Shown here in pieces: positions 1 to 7,400 of a stretch of DNA of 11,670 bases; position 1 is the stretch's first letter, and each line of letters begins with the position of its first letter. The DNA lies in contig WELB01000107.1 of the NCBI GenBank assembly GCA_009602725.1, positions 250,232 through 261,901 of the forward strand, in the 5' to 3' direction. A program made the position numbers and the translations under genes. The DNA is from Spirogloea muscicola. Its lineage: Eukaryota; Streptophyta; Zygnematophyceae; Spirogloeales; Spirogloeaceae. Below the pieces are notes generated by a model. It saw nothing but the letters and a program-made list of their open reading frames with translations. It was not told where the DNA came from and ran no database searches.

Positions 1-405
1 GAACACACCCTGCATGGCGTCTCGCAGGAGGTCGTGCGAACCTGTCCGCTCGCCCCCGTGTGCACAGCGGAGCATGTGGGCCGCCAACGCCGCAGGGTCA
101 TCGTGGCGGGCACCGCACTCGCACTGTTGGACCCCGATGAGGCAGGGAGGGAGGAGGCCGAGGAGCCGGTGGGCCGCCGTCCTGAATACCGCGTCTGGAA
201 TAGTCAGCGCCGCGTAGATGGGGAGTGCTGCTAGCCACGCCGCCGCCCCAGGGGAGGAGGCGGAGAGGAGCCGGGCGCGCCCTCGGGTGTCGTGCGGCGG
301 AAGGAGCTCCACCAACTGGTCGTAGGCCGCTCTGTCCACCAGCGCAGTGTAGCGGGCCTGGGCCCGCAGGTCGGGGGTGTGGGTTGGCTTTGCCAGCCCC
401 TCTTC
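1..405 (-). mobile_element. C-terminal fragment of a non-LTR retrotransposon reverse-transcriptase polyprotein, truncated
   Basis: Read on the minus strand, 405 to 1 is open without a stop and runs off the left edge; a TGA lies just upstream at 408-406. The translation has the stretch RLLSASSPGAAAWLAALP, then LTIPDAVFRTAAHRLLGLLP, then a zinc-knuckle-like cluster Cys-x-Cys...His-x3-Cys (CECGA, then HMLRC), followed by GGERTGSHDLLRDAM. This order (SxxxPGAxxWLxxLP, a leucine-rich segment, CxC...HxxxC, RxxxHDxLR) is what I know from the region after the reverse transcriptase domain in algal non-LTR elements. The reverse transcriptase core itself is absent. The first residues (405-379) coincide with a copy of the local short repeat, so the true element sequence probably begins near 378. 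It is most likely a 5'-truncated dead copy, although the missing left part could still be open. Confidence 0.75.
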
Positions 406-417
406 TCAATGGGCGAG
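381..417 (-). repeat. Short repeat copy, reversed, abutting the retrotransposon fragment
   Basis: Its reverse complement starts CTCGCCCATTGAG and aligns over 37 bases, with 5 mismatches by eye, to 2306-2342. It overlaps the upstream end of the retroelement reading frame, so it marks the junction between the repeat family and that fragment. Confidence 0.65.
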
Positions 418-426
418 CACCTTCTT

Positions 427-457
427 TTCTGGGCTAGCCATTTACAGCTCCAGCCCT
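427..457 (-). repeat. Short repeat copy, reversed, degenerate
   Basis: The reverse complement reads AAGGGCTGGAGCTGTAAATG followed by GCTAGCCCAGAA. It keeps the GGGCTG...AGCCCA frame of the core with internal changes. Confidence 0.5.
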
Positions 458-540
458 TTTGGAAGAGCTCACTCCTTAAATCGAGTGGGCCTGAGCTGGC
501 GAGTGCAAAGGGAGAGAAGGTCGCTTCCAGGAGAGGGCGG

Positions 541-606
541 TGGCTGTGAGAGGCCAGCCCAGAGAAAAGAACGAACAAAGGCAAGCACATTGACAGATGT
601 ACATCA
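541..606 (+). repeat. Short repeat copy with a long tail
   Basis: It begins with TGGCTGTGAGAGGCCAGCCC, identical to the cores at 1129 and 1844. Its tail at 575-606 (ACAAAGGCAAGCACATTGAC, then AGATGTACATCA) matches 1398-1429 in 30 of 32 positions, so the repeat unit is longer than its hairpin core. Confidence 0.7.
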
Positions 607-618
607 CCTGCTTTGAGT

Positions 619-653
619 TTTGGGCTGGCTTTCTAACAGCCCTCGCCCCCTTT
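619..653 (-). repeat. Short repeat copy, reversed, paired with the copy at 767-800
   Basis: Its reverse complement shares the 18-mer AAAGGGGGCGAGGGCTGT with 767-784 and continues with a nearly matching AGAAAGCCAGCCCAAA. Together the two copies form an inverted repeat around a spacer of about 113 bp. Confidence 0.7.
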
Positions 654-766
654 CCAAAGAGCTCGTTACTGCTGCTTAAGCTGACCCAGGCAAAAGAATA
701 ACCAGCTACTGTGTGGCAATGGCTTTGAGATGAACAGTGAGCTCAGCCAAAGGGAATGTGTGTGCC

Positions 767-800
767 AAAGGGGGCGAGGGCTGTGAAAAGCCAGCGCAAA
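767..800 (+). repeat. Short repeat copy, forward partner of 619-653
   Basis: It reads AAAGGGGGCGAGGGCTGTGA followed by AAAGCCAGCGCAAA, then a tail with GGACAAGGTCCGAATGGGCC like other members. Confidence 0.7.
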
Positions 801-1033
801 TAGATTGGACAAGGTCCGAATGGGCCGGAACAGTAGGCACTCCCCTAGGCAATAGCCGATATCGGATTGGCAAGCACGAGGGATGGCTTTTGCAAACCGG
901 GGGGGATGGGTTTTCTCAGCAACGCGGGTCAAAGGCCAGCTAATACCCTTAACCAGGTCGCTAACCCTACGTTTGAGAAAGGAGGCTCTTCGAAGATAAG
1001 AAGAAAATAATGGACTGCTTCAGAAGAAGGCAA

Positions 1034-1056
1034 AGGCTGTGAACGGCCAGCCCAGA
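1034..1056 (+). repeat. Short repeat copy
   Basis: It reads AGGCTGTGAACGGCCAGCCC then AGA, one substitution from the core, followed by a degenerate tail containing ATGAGCAAGG. Confidence 0.6.
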
Positions 1057-1128
1057 AGAAGTATGAGCAAGGGGCAGCGGCTGTTGGAAAACCTATACTA
1101 AACAATTCATTTAATGTACGGCAATAGA

Positions 1129-1182
1129 TGGCTGTGAGAGGCCAGCCCAAAGGGTATAAACAAGGTCTAAATGGGCCAGAAG
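1129..1182 (+). repeat. Short repeat copy with tail
   Basis: Its first 25 bases (TGGCTGTGAGAGGCCAGCCC plus AAAGG) are identical to those at 1844-1868. The tail AACAAGGTCTAAATGGGCCA resembles the tails of the copies at 767 and 1844. Confidence 0.7.
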
Positions 1183-1375
1183 GTGCACGATTACACGAAA
1201 GAACTCTTTGTGACTTCTGCAAATGGACGCTCAATCACCTCTAGTCACCAAGTGCAGGTCGGCATGAATAGAGGGTGCAACAGTGTCGCCCGTAGGAACC
1301 TGGAGACAGCAGCTAAAGCGCGGCCTGCCCGCAAAAGCCAAGGAATGCTGCAGGAATGGAGTGTGTATTGAGTGA

Positions 1376-1429
1376 TGGAGGGCCTGAGTGGCCCAGTACA
1401 AAGGCAAGCATATTGACAGATGTACGTCA
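1376..1429 (+). repeat. Short repeat copy with shortened core and conserved tail
   Basis: The core is reduced to GGAGGGCCTGAGTGGCCCAG, still palindromic (GGGCC...GGCCC). The tail at 1398-1429 matches the tail of the copy at 541 in 30 of 32 positions. Confidence 0.6.
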
Positions 1430-1610
1430 GCTAAGCTGACCAGCTCAGTAACCACGAATCAGCACATAGAGGTCGCTAAGTGATGCCCGAATGCAGGACG
1501 GCAAGCCCTTGTGCCACCAGCGAAGGCTCGACCAGCTTTCTGGTGTAAAGCATGAGCCTGAGCTCACTGCAAATAGGCTGAGACACGGCGTCGCAAAAAC
1601 GACAGATAGG

Positions 1611-1636
1611 CTGCAAGCCGGCATGCCGGCATGCAG
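1611..1636. repeat. 26-bp near-perfect palindrome
   Basis: The arms are CTGCA, A, GCCGGCATGCCGGC, A, TGCAG. The central 14 bases are a perfect palindrome, and after one A/A mismatch on each side five more base pairs match. No gene or known site type is associated with it. Confidence 0.6.
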
Positions 1637-1843
1637 GGAGGCAGCAAGGCGCATTTCTGTACATCACAACCAAGCTACTCGCTCTGTTGCCCTTGACAGC
1701 GGGTTACAAAGTAAAGGACTGGGGTCTTACATCTTCCACCTTGTCCATCTTCATTGAGCAGCTTTTCCTTTCACAGACATCGCCCCCGATCTCTTACCTC
1801 CGGATGGCTGTGGTGGAGAACAGCGCTTCCAAATTGACAGCGG

Positions 1844-1900
1844 TGGCTGTGAGAGGCCAGCCCAAAGGCATGGACAAGGTCTGAAAGGGCAGCCCAAGAG
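1844..1900 (+). repeat. Short repeat copy with tail
   Basis: It has the canonical core TGGCTGTGAGAGGCCAGCCC, then AAAGGCATGGACAAGGTCTG, then a second partial GGGCAGCCCAA. The core is identical to the copy at 1129. Confidence 0.7.
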
Positions 1901-2305
1901 TGGACGAGGTTAGGAAGTTAGCTAACGCGAGAGAAGGCGCGAAGAGCGCATGAAATGAAAGGGAAGCCATTCCAAGCCAATACATATGTTAGGCAGAGTC
2001 TAGTGCAAACTACACAAGGCTACATAATCGGAGACCTAAAGTAAGGTGCCTAAGGTGACATTGGTACCAACGGGTGAGCACAAACAAATCCGACAAGCTA
2101 ACTTAAGGAGCTGGAGCGCCGCCACGAAAGCCGGAGGCCTGACTTAGAGCGCGCCCTGCACGTTGATGAAGAGCCAGAGGAAACGTTCAAGAAGGGTAGC
2201 ACAACACTCAGCTAGTGGAATGAGGCAGTCTCAAGGGTGGCTGTGACTGTGAAAGAGATGCTCTCCCAGTACAGTAGAGGGCGACGGCTGTGAAAGGAAG
2301 AAGGG

Positions 2306-2380
2306 CTCGCCCATTGAGGATAGGGGCTTGAAAAGCCAGCCCAAAAAAGAATGAACAAAGCTGTGAAAGGCCAGCCCAAA
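2306..2380 (+). repeat. Two adjacent short repeat copies just upstream of the fusion gene
   Basis: The first copy (2306-2342) is CTCGCCCATTGAGGATAGGG followed by GCTTGAAAAGCCAGCCC, the partner of 381-417. The second (2359-2380) is AGCTGTGAAAGGCCAGCCCA followed by AA. Between them is an AATGAACAAAG tail piece. The second copy runs directly into the telo-box. Confidence 0.65.
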
Positions 2381-2386
2381 CCCTAA
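2378..2386 (+). promoter_or_regulatory. Telo-box AAACCCTAA upstream of the fusion gene
   Basis: AAACCCTAA lies 65 bp before the ATG, with a second degenerate telomere-like stretch AGCCCTAACCCTGAGCC at 2405-2421. In land plants the telo-box is a known promoter or 5'-leader element. A role here is inferred from position only; interstitial telomere-like sequence left by a repair event is an alternative. No clear TATA box was seen. Confidence 0.45.
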
Positions 2387-2441
2387 GCCTCAGATCCTAG
2401 AGTGAGCCCTAACCCTGAGCCTGGCCGCAGTCCCGCGCCAG

Positions 2442-2454
2442 CGAGCCGCCATGG
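2442..2454 (+). promoter_or_regulatory. Start-codon context of the fusion gene
   Basis: The bases around the ATG at 2451 read GAGCCGCCATGGCG, a near-ideal eukaryotic initiation context with GCC repeats before and G after the ATG. It supports this start, because the Rossmann glycine motif of the SDR half begins only 11 codons later, as is normal for the family. Confidence 0.7.
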
Positions 2455-4421
2455 CGCTGCCGCGCGGCTCCGCGGCCCTCATCACCGGCGCCGGCTCCGG
2501 CATCGGTGCGCGCCCGACGCCATGGCCCTGTCGAGCCGGGCCGTGCCACGGCTCTCCTAAGCGCACTCCGTCGACCGGCGAGCTATATCGGCGGCTCACC
2601 TCTGAGGCGCCGCATTCATTGGTGAATTATCAGCTGACTGGCGATGGCGAGTGCCGCGCGTGCGCTCAGGCCGGGCGATCGCGCTGGCGTGCGCGGAGCG
2701 AGGTGTCCATATCACCGCCGTGGACCTCTCGGAGGCGCAGGGGCTGGAGACAGTGCGGCTGGCGGAGCAGCTGTGGCAGCAGCGGGCGTGGCAGAGCCCC
2801 AGCCACCACCCCGTGGCCACGTTCGTTACGTGCAATGTCGCCAGTCCAGGTACTGAGAGAGCCTGCCGTGCGCCCCGTGGTCGATCAGCCCGATGCCGCT
2901 TGTGATAACAAGCCCTGGCGCAGGCTGCTGGCAGCTGGTTTTGCGCAGCTTACTGTCTGTGGCTGCTGACGGCGCACAACATCGATGCACATGTGGCAGA
3001 GGAGCTTGCGGCAGCCTTTGCCCAGCACATGCACATCTATGGGAGGTTGGACCTGTGTGTGAACAACGCTGGAATTGGGGAGAGAGAGTGGTTTGCCATG
3101 GATAGCAGTACAGATGGCAAGGGCTCGTGGAGGACGGTTCTCAACGTGAACCTGGTGGCTGTAATTGATGGCACGCGACTCGCGGTGAGGCTGTGCTGCT
3201 GTTTCTCATGACCCCTCTCCACCTTGATTGTGCTCACGAGCCTGGCTGCCTGCTGTGCTATAGAATAGAGGTTGGATATTCACTAGACTGATTATCCTCC
3301 ACCTTGCTCGTCCATGCTGCCCTTGGCCACGTTGGCTGCTCTGGCCGCAGGTCTGCGCTATGAAGGGAAAGGCACACAAGGGGGTCATCATCAACGTGGC
3401 TTCTGCAGCGGGCCTCTATCCTTCACCAAATGGTCCTGTGTACTCGGGCTCCAAGGGTAGGAGCACTCCATTACCGTCTATGCTTACCAGGCCATTTGTA
3501 AATCTTTGGCGTTACTGCAGCATGTGTTGTTGTGCCTCGGACATAAAGAGCCCCTAGCAGGCAGAGTGGCAAATCAAAGCCCAATTGGTTGGCTAGCTAG
3601 CGAGCCACGTGAAGATGCAAGAGCTCACAATCAACAGCAGGGATTACTTTGATGGCAGAAGTTGCACACTTGGACTGCAGGCCATGGCTTGCCCGAAGCT
3701 TTCACACCAATCGTAGTGAGCTGACAGCGTGACATGTCAGGTGGCGTGGTCCTCTTCACAAGGTCCCTCGCTCATTTGCGCAAGGATGGCATCCGCGTCA
3801 ATGCCCTCTGTCCTGAGGTAATCTTAAGCACTGTCTCCGCTGCGTTTCCTCAGATATGTCGTCATCGCATGTGGTCAGCGTGTGGCAGGACTTTGGAGCA
3901 GCCATTTCAAGGCCCCTACTTGAGGGAGATGGATGCTGATGGAATCACAATGTCATGTCTGCTGCAGTATGTGGAAACACCTCTCATCAGTCAAGTGAGT
4001 GGCCAAGCTGCAAAGCATTTCCCAAAGGTCCTGGAGGACCTCGGAGGCTACATCCCGATGACAGATGTGGTGGACGGTATAGTCCTCAGGCTTTCTTGTG
4101 AGAAGGTTTCAAAGATGGCCAGTATTTCCTCCTCATGGTCTGTCGTGCCTGCTCGGATTGTGCATTGACTACAAATGCTCTGCATGCTTGCACGCCCGGT
4201 GAATGTACGCCTTTGAGTGAGACTTCTGCATGGCAACCAGGTGCAATGGAGTTGGTTGACGATGAGTCAAAGTCAGGGGACTGCCTGTGGATAACCAACC
4301 GCTTTGGCAAGCTGTATTGGCCCCCCAAAGAGGAGAAGGACCGTTATTTGGTTTCCCCTTCAAAACAGCAGCAACAGGACCCTGGCACGTCAAAACATTT
4401 ACCGCAGAGTTGGTCAAAGCT
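2451..4421 (+). other. SDR half of the fusion (exons 1-7), 15-hydroxyprostaglandin-dehydrogenase-like
   Basis: Cofactor motif TGAGSGIG spans residues 12-19. Asp37 at the end of strand 2 (ITAVDL) suggests NAD(H) rather than NADP(H). NNAG is at 100-103. The catalytic set is complete: Asn129 (in LNVNLV), Ser158 (in INVASAAG), Tyr171 and Lys175 (YSGSK), with the usual 13-residue Ser-Tyr spacing. The segments LNVNLVAVIDGT, GVIINVASAAGLYP, VLFTRSLAHL, VNALCP and GAMELVDDESKSGDCLWIT follow the order I know in animal 15-PGDH rather than a generic reductase. One oddity: the usual Pro-Gly after RVNALC is Pro-Glu (residues 200-201), right at the exon 5/6 junction. Family assignment is firm; the prostaglandin-type subfamily is by resemblance. 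Confidence 0.8.
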
Positions 4422-7400
4422 GTGAGTATTTAGTCCCTGTCTATCTTGCCATTATTCTTCAGCATATTGCGCATCTTGGCATACCTTTACGCATACTTTT
4501 AGAGTCGAAGCAGTTGCCGCATGCCCTGTGTGGCGCAGGCTCACATGCATAGAGATGGCAGCTGTGCTTAAAATGGCACCCCACTGATTGACGTGCTTGA
4601 GCTGAGCACTGTGAGCAGGATTGTGCGCGTCTTGTCAACAGATTTCAGGGCTGCGACGTGCATCGTGAGAGGAGAGTGTAAGCTGCCTCTTCCCAAGGGC
4701 CAGGTCTTGATACGCAACTTGTACGCCGGAGTCAATGCGAGCGACGTAAGTCACAATGTCCCTCCCTGCCTGGCTGTTGTCTTGTTATACCTCACCATGT
4801 CTTGTCCAAAGCATGTCGGTCTGACAGTGGTGTTTGATGTTGCTTTGGCATTTCATTTTTGCTCTCTGATTTGGCTGGTGCCATGCAAGGCCGCAGAGGC
4901 CTTAAGCAGCTTGAAGCTCTTGCACAAGCACTCATGCTTCCCTCCTCAAGGTGGTCCCCTGCTGCATCTCGTGTGGCTGTGACACGCACAATGCAGATTA
5001 ATTACAGCGCAGGACGTTACTTTGGCAGCAAAGAGGAAGCAGAGAAGCTGCTGCCCTTTGATGCAGGCTTTGAGGTCGGAGACCTCTAACCTGATCCCTG
5101 GCTGGCAGGCATCTGATTTTGTTCAGAGGTCAAAATGATGTCCCGGATGCCTCGGGGCGTCAATTCGTCTGGTCAGCAGTATGTGCAATTTTCTAGCTCA
5201 ATCGGAAGTGTATAAGCATAGCAAACGTTGCTCCTGTATGTTGCTCTACAGGCAGTCGGCATTATTGTTGCTGTTGGGGAGGGGGTGAAAGGCCCTGGTT
5301 TGACAGTCAACTCGCCTGTTGCAACCTTATCGTACGGCGCTTTTGCTCAGTATAGCCAGGTACTGTGAATGTCAGCAAAGCCTGGCCGCCAGTGAGTACC
5401 TATCTAGCTGCAGGTTATGTGTTGGAAGTATTGCAGGCTGCTACCAGGAGCTTCCTTGTGGCAGATGAATCAGTTAGGCTAACAGTCAAGGTAGCATTGT
5501 ACTTGCATCATAACTCATTGTGCGATCAGATGGCACGGAGGACATTGCCGCTTTTTAATCTGATGTTCCTGAGTTGTTGCAAGGGTGCAGGTTGACGCCA
5601 AGTTTGTCATACCGGTTGCAGAGGCGACCCCTGAGATGGTTGCGATGCTTACATCAGGCCTTACTGCTTCTATCTCACTTGAGCAGGTGATCGGCTCACT
5701 TGCAAAGCTCGCTTCTCTGTAAGTATACATGCCAGAGTGCCAGCTAAGGTAGACTTTGTCCTCGTGAGTTTGACTACCTGCGGCAGATGACATCCCACAT
5801 TGCTGAGCTCAGCCTGCGTCATGCACAGGCTGGTTGTACTTATCAATTTTCTTTGTTCTCCATTCTTGAGCCTTCTCTTACAGCAGCGGCTACCTTTTTC
5901 CCTATCATGCAGGCTGGAAGGATGGGCTCTGGCGAGGTAGTGCTGGTGACTGCGGCTGCAGGGGGAACTGGTCAGTTCGCAGTACAGGTCGACTGCGACC
6001 TGGCTGAGAGCTTCTCATCATATTGATGTGGAAGCTGGGCAAAGCAGACTGTTGCGTCTAGGACCTTGTTCAGCAAGCTTTTTGCATCAAATGCAGGCCC
6101 ATAAACAAGAGGAGCCCTTCATGCAACCTCAAGCATCTGCATCCATGAATTTTCTAAAACCTCAATGTAGCTTGTAAGCCCTATAAGACATTCCGTGTGG
6201 CTCGCTGCTCACAGGGTTTGTGCAGCCGTCTCCTTCTGACGTAGTGATGGCTACTCTTTTGCAGCTGGCAAAACTGGCTGGCAACAAGGTGGTCGCAACC
6301 TGTGGCGGCCAAGAGAAAGCTGCGCTGCTTGGTCGCTTGGGCGTCGATCGTGTCATTGACTACAGACAAGAGGAGGTTTCCAAGGTTCCACACCAGTCTA
6401 AGTCTATGACATGCTCAGATCGGCAGCAATGAGTGTGGACTACATCAAAGCTGTTGTCTTTATGGATTGGTCTTGCTTAATGTGTGGCATCCTCTTTGCA
6501 GCTAGAGTCATAGCATACCATTTATTCATTAGATGCTAACTATTGAAGGTTAGGATCAATGGTGGCGCAGGTTCTGAAGAAGGAGTTTCCACAGGGAGTT
6601 GATGTGGTGTATGAGTCAGTTGGTGGGGCCATGTTTCAGACATGCCTGAACTCTTTGGCTCGCTTTGGGAGGATGATCATCATTGGCATGATGTCACAGG
6701 TATGTGATACCTGGATATATAAAGCTCAAGCAAACAAAGCACCATCCAAGACTGATTAAGCAGTTTTTCCATATTCGAGGCAAGAAGACTCATTCTGACA
6801 TCATCCAATTTACCGGGGTACTTGTCTGGTAGAACTTTCATTACTCGAGAGATTGAGATGAGATCAGGTACATATAATACATCATGCAGGACACAGTCAA
6901 CTTGTCCATTGACATAGCAATAGTACCTCTACCAAGTACTTCATAGGAACTTCCATTCCCAAATATTCTGTTTCCTCCCTTTGTTTGAAAAGGGGGAATC
7001 CTCAAAAAAAAAAAATCGTTAACCCCCTTTGAGAAAGAAAAGGGGGATAACGGTTTTTTATTTCTCAAAGGGTGAAAGCGTAATTCTTGGGAGTGGGACC
7101 CTATGAAGTACGGTGAAGGTACTGTCACTATGTTGGTGGATGTTGGGGAAGGACAGGTTGAATGTGTCCTTCATGATGTGTTGTATGCACCTGATGTTAC
7201 CACAAAATCTCTATCTCTCAGGTTTTGCAAGTTCTACCAGACAAGGACTACGGTAAATTGGATGACATTGGAATGAGTCTGTTTGCCTTCAATTATGAGA
7301 TAATTGCTAGATCAGTCTTGGATGTTGATTTGTTTGCTGACTTCACATGGCATGCGAAGGATGACTCCAAGCGTGCTTGTGATCGCAAAAAATGATATGC

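Larger units (their letters stand above)
379..2380. repeat. Gene-free region carrying a dispersed short repeat family (about 12 degenerate copies)
   Basis: No convincing coding sequence was found in these 2 kb. The region repeatedly shows a 20-45 bp unit with core GGCTGTGARAGGCCAGCCCA, often continuing into a tail like CAAGGTCTRAATGGGCC. Forward copies start near 541, 778, 1034, 1129, 1376, 1844, 2282, 2325 and 2359; reversed copies lie at about 381-417, 427-457 and 619-653. The core is itself an imperfect inverted repeat (GGCTG, 8-nt spacer, CAGCC), so each copy could fold as a small hairpin. Spacing is irregular, so this is not a tandem satellite. The family is not one I can name; it could be a MITE-like or SINE-like remnant or a tail of the neighbouring retroelement. 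The last copy ends 70 bp before the downstream start codon. Confidence 0.7.
6725..7342. repeat. Imperfect 618-bp palindrome, axis near 7034
   Basis: The reverse complement of 6725-7030 aligns with 7039-7342 along its whole length, with an 8-nt spacer at the axis (GAGAAAGA, 7031-7038). Matching blocks include CCTATGAAGTAC, AAGTTCTACCAGACAAG, GGTAAATTGGATGA, AATGAGTCT and ATCAGTCTTGGATG. Identity looks like roughly 70-75% by eye, with several small gaps and one deletion of about 20 bp near the centre of the right arm. As RNA it could form a long imperfect hairpin inside the pre-mRNA. Confidence 0.8.

Noticed and set aside
98-590. Minus-strand open frames of 103 and 119 codons rich in Pro, Arg and Gly, and plus-strand frames over the same bases
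   Set aside because: They are shadows of the retroelement frame in GC-rich DNA; only the frame from 405 to 1 shows family motifs.
942-975. Telomere-like CCCTTAACC...CTAACCCTA as a telomere end
   Set aside because: There are only two imperfect units, far from a regular array; the site is interstitial and weak.
2108-2215. Charged open stretch reading ELERRHESRRPDLERALHVD and on to a TAG
   Set aside because: About 35 codons with no start, no splice support and no recognised family; it may be a chance frame or an old relic.
3734-4168. 144-codon plus-strand open frame treated as a separate gene
   Set aside because: It is exon 5, the intron and exon 6 of the fusion gene read through; the intron part has no family resemblance.
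6841-7128. 95-codon minus-strand open frame as an independent gene
   Set aside because: It crosses the palindrome axis and reads the left Copia-like copy partly out of frame; it is explained by the inverted repeat.
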